The position numbers and the translations under genes are program-made. This document shows positions 6,748 to 14,363 of a DNA stretch of 26,626 bases, in pieces. Below the pieces are notes generated by a model. The model saw only the letters and a list, made by a program, of their open reading frames with translations. It was not told where the DNA came from and ran no database searches. Numbering within the stretch: the first letter of the stretch is position 1; each line of letters begins with the position of its first letter. Origin of the DNA: Bacteroidota bacterium (GTDB lineage: Bacteria > Bacteroidota > Bacteroidia > CAILMK01); the NCBI GenBank assembly GCA_013287095.1, contig JABDEJ010000026.1:1-26626 (forward strand). Direction: 5' to 3'.

Positions 6748-7317
6748 ATGGCGAATGTAAGTTTACCCTATCGATTCAAATCTGGCTGTCAGAAGAAAGC
6801 AATTCAGCTTAGGGTAGACATGGGGCTTAAGCCCTCTGATGCTATGGATGCTTTTCACCTTGCAAATTTCTTAGGTGTAGACTGCATCCCCCATTCCAAA
6901 GTCTGTAACGGAGAATCCAGGTTTAACTGTTTAAACTGTTCTAACTGGTCTGCAATATTTGTATCAGATGGAGAGTATCATATGATTCTCTATAATGATA
7001 CGCATGCAGACACCCGAAATCAAAGTTCGATAATGCATGAAATTTCACATTTTATATTAGGCCATGCTACCCCACCGTTTTTAGATGACTATCCCCTTTT
7101 TCATAGAGACCATGAACCACAACAGGAATTAGAAGCTAATACTCTAAGTTCCATTTTGTTATTACCAAGAATAGCCCTTGAGAATTGTGCCAAAAAATCT
7201 ATGAAAATAAACGGGATCGTTGAAGAATATGGGGTGAGTAAATCTTTGGCAATCAAAGAGCTAAATATGAGTGGCATCTTGAAACAATATAAAAGGTGGA
7301 ATCCATTTTTAGAATAG
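6748..7317 (+). CDS. ImmA/IrrE-family zinc metallopeptidase
   Basis: This 189-residue protein carries the zinc-peptidase motif HEISH (97-101) in SSIMHEISHFILGH and a downstream QELEANTLSSILLLP with E127/E129 as the third ligand candidate, the layout of ImmA/IrrE peptidases (COG2856). Such enzymes typically inactivate a cognate XRE repressor, and the repressor gene is 8 bases upstream. An unusual feature is a Cys cluster ahead of the active site (C46, C53, C61, C64, with C14 near the N-terminus). It is not part of the standard motif and could bind a metal or sense redox state, which is my speculation. No membrane segment or signal peptide is seen. The 152-base gap to the next gene suggests that the nuclease-STAND gene has its own promoter. 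Confidence 0.92.
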   Translation: MANVSLPYRFKSGCQKKAIQLRVDMGLKPSDAMDAFHLANFLGVDCIPHSKVCNGESRFNCLNCSNWSAIFVSDGEYHMILYNDTHADTRNQSSIMHEISHFILGHATPPFLDDYPLFHRDHEPQQELEANTLSSILLLPRIALENCAKKSMKINGIVEEYGVSKSLAIKELNMSGILKQYKRWNPFLE

Positions 7318-7469
7318 AATTTATTCTTCCATAACTCTTTCTATACCATTTTTTACGACGCTTGGCATTTCTACAAACTTGCGCCAAAAAGGGGTATAAC
7401 CCGAGTAAAACATTAAATAATCTACCATTTACCTAAATTGCTCAAATATTAACCTACGGGAATTCACCG
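7318..7469 (+). promoter_or_regulatory. Gap before the nuclease-STAND gene, with one copy of the TTTTACGAC motif
   Basis: The gap contains TTTTACGACgcTTGGCAT at 7351-7368, the third copy of a motif also present at 2629-2646 and 11842-11859. GGGT-ata-ACCC lies at about 7395-7405. I see no clear TAnnTTTG box, so the promoter for the downstream gene is not located. Its position between two likely independent modules fits a module boundary. Confidence 0.4.
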
Positions 7470-10400
7470 ATGTTCCAAGAAATAAAAAACAGAGATGCGT
7501 GGGCAACAATACGTGGTTATGTTTATCAAGTCGATACTACATTGCTGAGATGGTTAGGGCTTAATGACAACGAATTGCTTGAGCTCGAAAGAGGCGAAGA
7601 TATTGACATAATACAACAAAGTATTTCAGGCGAGGAAACATCCCGATTATTAGATCAAATAAAATTTCGCGAATCTAACATTACCCTGAATAATACTTCG
7701 GTAATAGAGACCATTGTCAACTTCATTACACATCGTGATTCAAATCCTGGTATGAACCTATTTTTTAGGTTTGTGACCAATTCTGGATATGGAATAGAAC
7801 GCCCGGAAATTTTTACTGGGGGGAAAAGTGGAATTGAAAAATGGATTGAATTATCTTCAAAGAATGAAGAAGAAGTAAAAGATGAATTGCTTGTACTCAA
7901 AGATCATTTGCTGAAAAAAATTATTGAGATATATGGAAATGATGACGACAAAATTTCTGCGGAGGTAAAGTCTAGTATTGATTTTTTAACAGTATGTAGC
8001 ACTAGTGATTTGTTTGAATTGGTTTCTTCCTTTGAATGGAGTCTGGAAAATGATGATGAAAAACAGATCAGTAGCAGAGTTAAAGATCTCTTGATCGAAA
8101 AAGGCATAGCAGCAGAAGAAGCTACCGAAAAGGTTTATGCGTTGCTTTTTTTATACTTGTTTAAGCTACTTTCGGGAAAAGGCATAAAACGACTAAGCAA
8201 AACGGATCTTGACGAACAAATTAAACGAGGAATCAGCGCAACTGATCAGAGGCTTTTTGGCATAATAAATGACCTGAATAATGCCCTAAAGGCTCGGTTA
8301 GCCGAATTAGAAAAAAGAGTTTCCGGAGCAGAGACAGACATTACAAACATATTCAGCCTCATCAAAAATATTGATTCGAGCACAGAATTTAACTATCAGG
8401 TTAATAACCTATCTTTAAATCCACCTTCACTAATCATAAATGGTTCTAAGAGGATTGAGAAAGTTAGTACTATTCTTAATTACTATAAACAAAGAAGCTG
8501 GATATTACTACAAGGAATAAATGGGTCTGGTAAATCACAATTAGCAGCAATGGTTTCACAGAAATTCACTTCTTCTTTTTGGCTTGATTTGAGACCTTTT
8601 ACTGAAGATGAAACCAAAGCCGGAATGGTTTTACATGCTTTTCTGAAACATATTTCTGGCAGGGAGATAAGCAACCAAAGCGATATGGATCATTTTGCAA
8701 GGTCTCTACCTGATGGAACAGTACTAGTTGTTAATGATTTATTCCGTACATCTCCCCAAAGCCTCCAATTAAATGAGTTACTGGTATTACTTAACAACTC
8801 TTTTTCAAAAACAGGAGCAAAATTGCTCACAACCTCGAACTATCCTATTCATCAAAGTATAAAAGAAAGGCTGATCCATGACAGCTTTTTAGAGATATCT
8901 AATCTTGAGTTTTCTGACCAGGAAATAATAGAATATTTTCATAACAATGGGGCACCTGAATTAGTCTTAAATTTTCTAAATGTAATAACTGTTGTTACAG
9001 CAAGAAATCCTAGGTTAATAAGCGCCATACTGCGCCGTTTGAAAACGATTAATTGGGGGCAGAACTCAAATGAAGTGATTAATGAGATGTTTGGGAAAGA
9101 ATTTACTGAAGAGATTCTGAATGATGTTCAGGTATCAATCAGAAAATTCATCACCGATGTAGAGTCAAAAGAACTACTTTATCGACTTAGTCTCATCAAC
9201 TGGAGTTTTGGTAATCAAGAGATTATGCACGTAAGTGATGTACAAAAATCTATTGAACACCCAAATGAGAAGCTTGCAGATCTAGTGAATATTTGGATAC
9301 AGCAACAAGGTTCTGAATTCCAGATGTCACCACTAATTCATGATATCGGGAAGAAGAATCTTCATCCTGATGTAATAAACAACACCTACGTTGCCCTTGG
9401 CAAATCCATTATGACGAAGAAAAAGCTGGATCTGTTAAGTGCATCACGGGCGATAAATCAGTTCATTGCAGGTAAAGCATTTGATCTTGCTTCAGAAGTA
9501 TTGATCGTTGTACTCAATTCAGCACAAGAGGAAGACCAGCTTAAAACAATAAAAGAGTGGGGCTATTTAGACTACTGGAAGACTACAAGTTTGCCACCTG
9601 AAATAAGCATTTCTATGCGCATTCACATTCGAAATCACCAACTTAGGATAGCCGATGCATTGGGACTCGATACCACCTTTTATCTTCAGGAACTAGTTAC
9701 GTATTCACATAATACAGATCTCGATCCTCATAGCAAATTCACTATTAGTCTTATGCTGATCTCACAAATGGCTAGGGTTGATTTGGATAGCTTCTGGTTT
9801 AACTTTAACAATGCTTTTAACACACTTAACTCATTTAGTCCGGAAGAAAAAGAGAGATTCCTGGACCATGTTAATATTCTTAGTACCGGGTTATGGCTGC
9901 CACTTCAGCTCTTGAAAACGGATGAAGGTATCTATCAATGGATAAAATCAATAGAATCAATAGAACAAACTTATAGCATTGACTTTTTTAATAATAGTAT
10001 TGCTCAATCAGCTGTAACTATTATTACTCAGAACCTAATCAACAATAATACGGATCAAAATTGGCAAAAGGTATTTAGTGTCTTGGAATATATGCTTGAG
10101 GTTTTTAAACGCAGAAAAAAGCAAGTCTTGGAAGCAGCGGTTACAAATGAGATCATTGCTCTAACTTTTGTAAAGATAAAAAACAGATCAAAGGGATTAG
10201 ATTTGTTTTATGAGGCATTCAATCGCATTGATTCTACCGATGCTCGTTATTTACTAAGCGAGAATATTGGAAAGCTGCTATATGATGCAAACGAAAAAGA
10301 GGATGCTTCAAAATGGCTGCTGCAGGCAGTACAATTTAATAGTACGGACCAGGAATCTTTTATAGATACCTTAACTTACACAGCTGCAGCTATATCTAAA

Positions 10401-11690
10401 ACTGATCGTATAAAAGCTGTGGAATGTTGTATTCAAGCTCTACAACTGGCCAAAGAAAAAGATTTCTATTCGGAATTAGATTATATTCAATTGAATGGAG
10501 AATTAGCTATTGCATATTGGGTAAATGGGGACATAAAACACTCTTATGAATGCTTTGAGGAGATAATATTACGCCTTTTCGACGTAAAAGAAAAGGTTAT
10601 AGATCAAAAAAAATGGATTCGGCTGTTCAAACTCTCCGCTCACGCTTTAGGTTATATATCTGCTGAAGTAGCTGGTAAATCGGTACCTAAAATACATGGG
10701 GAAGAATACTTTGAACCTGAGCAAGGATTTTTTTCGTTTAACACGAAGGATTTGTCTGACATTTATGATTCTTCCGATGATCCAATGGCTTTTGTTCAGC
10801 TTGCTGAAATTGCTGAAATTATAGGTGATCTCCCTAAGGCTTATCAACATTCAATTAAAGCATTTGATTTGGCTCGAAAAAATGGGAATGCTAAAAGAAT
10901 AATTATGGTTGCTGCAACCTGCAGCCAATATTCACTAATCAACTTTAAGGTTGAGGAATCGCTGGAGTCTTATTTACTATTTTCGGCAACATCATCATTT
11001 CTGCAAGGGCAATCACTAGAAGAAAAATATTCGAATTTAAAGCAGGAAACGTTTGATCAACTCTTAAAGGATAAGCCAAGTAAAGCTTGGGACAGTGCTG
11101 AAAATGCATCTTTAGTTTTTGCAGTAATACCTATGCTAATAATGGTGATGACTGATTACATAGAGAACCTGCCTAATAAGGAGCAGCGGCTAGATGAGTA
11201 CTTAAAGATGTTAAAAAATTATGAACAAAGAGCATCAGATCCAGCACTATGGAATTTAGTTGAAGAAATGAGTAGGCGTATTATAACAGGTCAAATGTCA
11301 CAGCAAGAAATGATTAATAGGGGCAATACGTTTGGGGAAAATAATAAACAGCACGAGCAAATTATTTGCATCCTAGGAATGATCTTTAGCACCAATGATA
11401 GCCAATCCGCTATTAAGCAGATGTTGAATATCATGCCTTATTTCACCAAAACATTAGATGCGACCGCAAGTATTCTTCATTATTCGATCTTACCTTTCGT
11501 GAAATCAATTTGTGTACGGTTACTTGCTAACCAAGATAATTCCCAGGAAGCAAAAGTCAGAATAGGGCAAATTGCACCCACTGAAGAACACTCAATACAA
11601 AAGGTACTGCAAATAGTAATTGAATATTTTAAGTATACAGATTTCCTTGCTGACCGAAAAGCATGGTTGGTTGAATATAAGCAGATCTAA
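7470..11690 (+). CDS. Nuclease-STAND NTPase-helical repeat protein (Avs-like defence protein)
   Basis: This 1406-residue multidomain protein has an N-terminal region (1 to about 130) like the Cap4/DUF4297 PD-(D/E)XK nucleases: RGYVYQVD, ELERGEDIDI (E43, D44, D46) and LLDQIKFRE with Q63 and K65 as the catalytic QxK. A helical linker follows, then a P-loop NTPase with Walker A GINGSGKS (349-356) and a Walker B-like VLVVNDLF (D423). A YRLSLINWSF region then looks winged-helix-like. The final ~700 residues are helical, TPR-like repeats. Nuclease, STAND NTPase and repeat sensor in this order is the plan of Avs-type antiviral proteins, in which phage-protein binding by the repeats triggers assembly and DNA cleavage. 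It is shorter than typical Avs3/Avs4, so it may be a separate subtype. The sensed ligand is unknown. Confidence 0.85.
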   Translation: MFQEIKNRDAWATIRGYVYQVDTTLLRWLGLNDNELLELERGEDIDIIQQSISGEETSRLLDQIKFRESNITLNNTSVIETIVNFITHRDSNPGMNLFFRFVTNSGYGIERPEIFTGGKSGIEKWIELSSKNEEEVKDELLVLKDHLLKKIIEIYGNDDDKISAEVKSSIDFLTVCSTSDLFELVSSFEWSLENDDEKQISSRVKDLLIEKGIAAEEATEKVYALLFLYLFKLLSGKGIKRLSKTDLDEQIKRGISATDQRLFGIINDLNNALKARLAELEKRVSGAETDITNIFSLIKNIDSSTEFNYQVNNLSLNPPSLIINGSKRIEKVSTILNYYKQRSWILLQGINGSGKSQLAAMVSQKFTSSFWLDLRPFTEDETKAGMVLHAFLKHISGREISNQSDMDHFARSLPDGTVLVVNDLFRTSPQSLQLNELLVLLNNSFSKTGAKLLTTSNYPIHQSIKERLIHDSFLEISNLEFSDQEIIEYFHNNGAPELVLNFLNVITVVTARNPRLISAILRRLKTINWGQNSNEVINEMFGKEFTEEILNDVQVSIRKFITDVESKELLYRLSLINWSFGNQEIMHVSDVQKSIEHPNEKLADLVNIWIQQQGSEFQMSPLIHDIGKKNLHPDVINNTYVALGKSIMTKKKLDLLSASRAINQFIAGKAFDLASEVLIVVLNSAQEEDQLKTIKEWGYLDYWKTTSLPPEISISMRIHIRNHQLRIADALGLDTTFYLQELVTYSHNTDLDPHSKFTISLMLISQMARVDLDSFWFNFNNAFNTLNSFSPEEKERFLDHVNILSTGLWLPLQLLKTDEGIYQWIKSIESIEQTYSIDFFNNSIAQSAVTIITQNLINNNTDQNWQKVFSVLEYMLEVFKRRKKQVLEAAVTNEIIALTFVKIKNRSKGLDLFYEAFNRIDSTDARYLLSENIGKLLYDANEKEDASKWLLQAVQFNSTDQESFIDTLTYTAAAISKTDRIKAVECCIQALQLAKEKDFYSELDYIQLNGELAIAYWVNGDIKHSYECFEEIILRLFDVKEKVIDQKKWIRLFKLSAHALGYISAEVAGKSVPKIHGEEYFEPEQGFFSFNTKDLSDIYDSSDDPMAFVQLAEIAEIIGDLPKAYQHSIKAFDLARKNGNAKRIIMVAATCSQYSLINFKVEESLESYLLFSATSSFLQGQSLEEKYSNLKQETFDQLLKDKPSKAWDSAENASLVFAVIPMLIMVMTDYIENLPNKEQRLDEYLKMLKNYEQRASDPALWNLVEEMSRRIITGQMSQQEMINRGNTFGENNKQHEQIICILGMIFSTNDSQSAIKQMLNIMPYFTKTLDATASILHYSILPFVKSICVRLLANQDNSQEAKVRIGQIAPTEEHSIQKVLQIVIEYFKYTDFLADRKAWLVEYKQI

Positions 11691-11736
11691 GTAAACAATC
11701 CGCAACTCCTCTTTCATTCATGCACAAATTGTCCAC

Positions 11737-11757
11737 CCCTTTCTCAAGGGTTTCTTC
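11737..11757 (+). terminator. Weak hairpin-plus-U terminator candidate after the STAND gene
   Basis: CCCTT-tctc-AAGGG (11737-11750) forms a 5-bp hairpin followed by TTTCTTC, about 46 bases after the STAND stop codon. The stem is short and the T-tract is interrupted, so this is only a candidate. Confidence 0.3.
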
Positions 11758-11831
11758 AAGAAAATCCTTATTTGAACTCAGTGGCCTATCTATATTTACC
11801 CCGCCTCTCCTTCCTTCTATCTCCTTATTTT

Positions 11832-11859
11832 TTTACGACCCTTTTACGACGTTTCGCTT
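11832..11859 (+). repeat. 19-bp repeat TTTACGACCCTTTTACGAC, second copy
   Basis: Bases 11832-11850 are identical to 2620-2638. The repeat itself contains the octamer TTTACGAC twice, 11 bases apart. The right half continues as gtTTCGCTT, giving the wider consensus TTTTACGACnnTT(G/C)GC shared with 2629-2644 and 7351-7366. The copy lies about 70 bases inside the 3' end of the tRNA-Arg gene. Tyrosine-recombinase arm sites of an island are often found in that position, but no integrase gene is visible in the window. Confidence 0.6.
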
Positions 11860-11865
11860 TCCTCC

Positions 11866-11912
11866 AATAAAAATGCCCCCAGAAATACCGAAAATGGCTA
11901 TTCTGAGGGCAT
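11866..11912 (-). terminator. Intrinsic terminator of the tRNA-Arg gene
   Basis: Read on the minus strand, the sequence just after the tRNA 3' end forms a long stem: ATGCCCTCAGAATA pairs with TATTTCTGGGGGCAT with a few mismatches. It is followed by TTTTATT. The stem covers 11873-11912 and the U-tract 11866-11872. The position, 6 bases after the mature tRNA end, fits a tRNA terminator. Confidence 0.75.
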
Positions 11913-11917
11913 CTTTG

Positions 11918-11991
11918 TGGTCGCGTAGGGAGTCGAACCCTAAACCTTCTGATCCGTAGTCAGATACTCTATCCAATTGAGCTACGCAACC
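11918..11991 (-). tRNA. tRNA-Arg (anticodon ACG)
   Basis: The minus strand folds into a full cloverleaf of 74 bases: acceptor GGTTGCG pairs with CGCGACC (one G-T pair) plus discriminator A. The D arm is GCTC/GAGT, the anticodon arm TCTGA-CTACGGA-TCAGA, the variable loop AGGTT, and the T arm TAGGG-TTCGACT-CCCTA. The loop gives anticodon ACG (arginine, CGU family; A34 is normally converted to inosine). CCA is not encoded. tRNA genes are common integration targets, and the defence-like region lies directly on its 3' side. Confidence 0.97.
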
Positions 11992-12002
11992 ATTTTGAGG
12001 GG

Positions 12003-12010
12003 CAAAGGTA
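12003..12010 (-). promoter_or_regulatory. -7 promoter box of tRNA-Arg
   Basis: The minus strand reads TACCTTTG, an exact match to the Bacteroidota TAnnTTTG box, 11 bases before the mature tRNA 5' end. No convincing -33 TTTG is seen at the right distance. Confidence 0.7.
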
Positions 12011-12018
12011 AGGAAAAA

Positions 12019-12056
12019 AGTATTCAGTATTCAGTATTAAGTGATAAGTGATAAGT
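12019..12056. repeat. Heptamer tandem repeat
   Basis: Five and a half 7-bp units lie in tandem: AGTATTC twice, AGTATTA, AGTGATA twice, then AGT. The array sits just upstream of the tRNA promoter. Short degenerate ladders of this type are common between genes in this group of bacteria, and I see no coding or hairpin function. Confidence 0.8.
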
Positions 12057-12118
12057 TGGAAGCAATAGATGTTGAGAGGACTTTTTTCCGCTCACCACTC
12101 TCATTCTCAACTCCCCTT

Positions 12119-12712
12119 TCATTCCGGCTTCAACAAATTCCCTTTCGGTCCTACGCCTTCAATATGCACCAGATAAGAGCCATAATGCCCTGCTACACTT
12201 ACGGTAATCGCAGATCCCACAAGGACAACTAATACCACAAACTCCAGTAGCATTTTTCTCTTTTTCACAATAAAGGTGAATGTTTTTAAAACCAAAGCCG
12301 CAGTAGCAAGCCAGGTAGTATAATCCGAAAATTGATGGTGTGTGCGAAAAACCTGCAATGCCTCTGGAGACAATGCTTTGGTAAGCGGGTGGGCATCAAA
12401 GATATCTGCGGCAAGCCATGCCCCCGCCGTTCCGCAAACCAATAAAATCAAAACTGAAAGGTTCAATTCCTTTTTCCAATGGGCCAGAAACTGGAGGAAG
12501 GCTGCAAATATTAACAGGACAATAGGAAAATGGACTACTAAGGGGTGATAATTAGGGAAATTCCACATATCAACATGCTGGCCGTTCGCCGAAGGATTTC
12601 CTACTGGATGAACCACTGTGCCGGCTATATTGGTAGAACCCGCAAGAATAGAAAAGCTCACGAAACATATTAAAAAACATACAATCAGGCTAATAAGGTA
12701 TTTAGATTTCAT
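12119..12712 (-). CDS. DUF2231-like inner-membrane protein
   Basis: This protein of about 197 residues has four or five hydrophobic segments. The first (about 5-24) acts as a signal anchor. The next carries HPLVVHFPIVLLIFAAF, with the paired histidines H56 and H61 typical of DUF2231 membrane proteins; two or three more follow, including one ending in SVAGHYGSYLVHIEGVG. Conserved membrane histidines suggest heme or metal binding, but no activity is established for the family. The frame extends 5 codons upstream to a GTG at 12727. I prefer ATG at 12712 because MKSKYLISLIVCF gives a normal membrane-protein start. It lies downstream of the Uma2-type gene on the same strand and may be co-transcribed. 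Confidence 0.8.
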   Translation of the reverse strand: MKSKYLISLIVCFLICFVSFSILAGSTNIAGTVVHPVGNPSANGQHVDMWNFPNYHPLVVHFPIVLLIFAAFLQFLAHWKKELNLSVLILLVCGTAGAWLAADIFDAHPLTKALSPEALQVFRTHHQFSDYTTWLATAALVLKTFTFIVKKRKMLLEFVVLVVLVGSAITVSVAGHYGSYLVHIEGVGPKGNLLKPE

Positions 12713-12759
12713 AATGGTTCTGACCACTTTTCAGGGTTTGAAGTTAGGAAGTATTTAGA

Positions 12760-13308
12760 TTACCAGATCTTCCCGAAATCGAAATCAAAGCTGCATCCCG
12801 AAGTTATAAAGTTGTAATTACCTGAATCAAAATTGCCTTCAGAACGGTATTGTTTTATGCTTGGATTGTCAAGGACAAATATTTCTGCTTTATTGACTGA
12901 TGGATAAACGATAACATAATATTTTACGCCTGCATCCTGGTAAAGTTCGAATTTCAGGGTTTTGTCTTTTTGGGAAGTAGAGGGAGATAAAATCTCAAAA
13001 ACAATTTCAGGTGTTTTTCCAATGAATACGCCTTCTTCAAATGGCCTGCAAATCACTACCACATCCGGTTGTACGATCGTATTTTCTGAAATTTCCCAGT
13101 TAATGGGCAGATTTACTTCGCATTCAGAACATCCGCAAAGGGCATCTTCAATCCGGGCAGCAATCTTTAAGTTTAATTTTTGATGCCTCCATGATGGCAT
13201 CGGCGACATAGCATAAGGCACCCCGGAAATCAATTCCCAATTGCCTTCCCATTGCAGGTAGTCAGCCTTCGTATATTTGGGTAGATATTTTTCTTCAAAG
13301 GCGAGCAT
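12760..13308 (-). CDS. Uma2-family (DUF820) PD-(D/E)XK nuclease-fold protein
   Basis: The 182 residues match Uma2/DUF820: WELISGVPYAMSPMPSWRHQ (E25), IVQPDVVVIC (D82), PEIVFEILSPSTSQKDKTLKFELYQDAGVKYYVIV (E105, K114-K117) and a C-terminal beta region. D82, E105 and a following lysine are the expected catalytic set of the restriction-endonuclease-like fold. These proteins are very common, often in many copies per genome, and their biological role is not settled; mobile-element or defence roles have been proposed. No transposase is adjacent. The start ATG at 13308 is a plain choice, with no better upstream codon. Confidence 0.9.
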   Translation of the reverse strand: MLAFEEKYLPKYTKADYLQWEGNWELISGVPYAMSPMPSWRHQKLNLKIAARIEDALCGCSECEVNLPINWEISENTIVQPDVVVICRPFEEGVFIGKTPEIVFEILSPSTSQKDKTLKFELYQDAGVKYYVIVYPSVNKAEIFVLDNPSIKQYRSEGNFDSGNYNFITSGCSFDFDFGKIW

Positions 13309-13421
13309 TGGTTTCCATAATATTTCAAGGCAAATTTAAGCAATTTTAAGAATAAGTAATCCACAATATCTAATATCCCCCATCCCGCACTATTTTCCCT
13401 AAATATCTGTTAAAGTAGATT

Positions 13422-14096
13422 ATGAAAGAAGAAATCATTGAAGCTGTAAAAAATGCGGATGCTGATAAGATCCAGGAGTTGCTTGCTATAGAGCCATCTC
13501 TTATTTATACCGTTACCCCTGCAGGCATATCACTGATATTGTTGGCCTGTTATTATCGGAATCCTGAGATATTAAAGCAATTACTTGGTTATCAACCTGA
13601 TTTAGATATTTTTGAAGCTGCTGCCGTAGGTGATTATGACAGGGTATATGATATCCTGAAATACACACCTGAACTTGTAAACGAATATTCAGAAGATGGG
13701 TTTACACCTCTCGGACTCGCCAGTTATTTTGGGCAATATGATGTGGTAAAACTGTTGCTTGCAAAGGGTGCCGAAGTAAATATTTATTCTAAAAATGTAA
13801 TGCAGGTAGCACCGATACACTCTGCGGTAACAGCTGACAATCTTGAAATTGCGAGGCTATTGCTTGAAAACAAGGCTGATCCCAATATTATTCAATCAAA
13901 AGGTGTAACCCCCTTGCACGAAGCTGCTCAGAATGGTAGTCATGAAATGGTTGAACTTCTTTTAACTTATGAAGCAGACCCCGAAGCCAAAATGGGTGAT
14001 GGAGAAACACCTATGGACATCGCGGTTAAAAAGCATTATCCAAACATTGCCCATTTGATCAAAAATTTTAAAAGCAGCTACCAAAAGAGAGGGTGA
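13422..14096 (+). CDS. Ankyrin-repeat protein
   Basis: This 224-residue protein is built of ankyrin repeats. Clear units begin at DGFTPLGLASYFGQYDVVKLLL, at VAPIHSAVTADNLEIARLLL and at GVTPLHEAAQNGSHEMVELLL, with two more degenerate units before them and a capping unit (GETPMDIAVKKHYPNIAHLI). There is no signal peptide or membrane segment, so it is probably a cytoplasmic protein-binding scaffold. It stands alone on the plus strand and gives no pathway hint. It carries no fused catalytic domain. Confidence 0.9.
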   Translation: MKEEIIEAVKNADADKIQELLAIEPSLIYTVTPAGISLILLACYYRNPEILKQLLGYQPDLDIFEAAAVGDYDRVYDILKYTPELVNEYSEDGFTPLGLASYFGQYDVVKLLLAKGAEVNIYSKNVMQVAPIHSAVTADNLEIARLLLENKADPNIIQSKGVTPLHEAAQNGSHEMVELLLTYEADPEAKMGDGETPMDIAVKKHYPNIAHLIKNFKSSYQKRG

Positions 14097-14234
14097 AGAG
14101 CGTAGAGCGAAAGAGCGTCCGCCTTCGCTGAAGCTTCCGCGGCTGAAAGGGAAGAGCGGGCTGACGCCTGATTCCTGACCCCTATTTTGAACATATTTCG
14201 CACTTTATTGTCTTATTGATAAATACAAAAATAT

Positions 14235-14363
14235 ATGTGGTTCTGGAACACCTGGGTTTTAATCGGATTTGCACTAATAATAGTAGTTTTAGGAAAGTTG
14301 CTACACGTGTGGCACAAGTACAGAACCGGCAGCAACCGCGCTAAGGAATCTCAGACTAACTAA
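14235..14363 (+). CDS. 42-residue single-pass membrane peptide
   Basis: A short frame from ATG 14235 to TAA 14361-14363 encodes MWFWNTWVLIGFALIIVVLG followed by KLLHVWHKYRTG and a polar tail. An aromatic start, one hydrophobic helix (about 6-24) and a basic region after it give a believable small membrane protein with the C-terminus inside. Its last four bases overlap the stop end of the convergent helicase gene. The composition is strongly non-random for a chance frame, but I have no family for it. Confidence 0.5.
   Translation: MWFWNTWVLIGFALIIVVLGKLLHVWHKYRTGSNRAKESQTN

Noticed and set aside
11720..11959. 79-codon plus-strand frame running into the tRNA
   Set aside because: It overlaps the tRNA-Arg gene and its terminator on the other strand, with low-complexity Ser/Phe/Pro composition and no ribosome site.
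12712..12727. GTG start for the DUF2231-like protein
   Set aside because: The ATG five codons in gives a standard signal-anchor start, and the extra residues add nothing recognisable.
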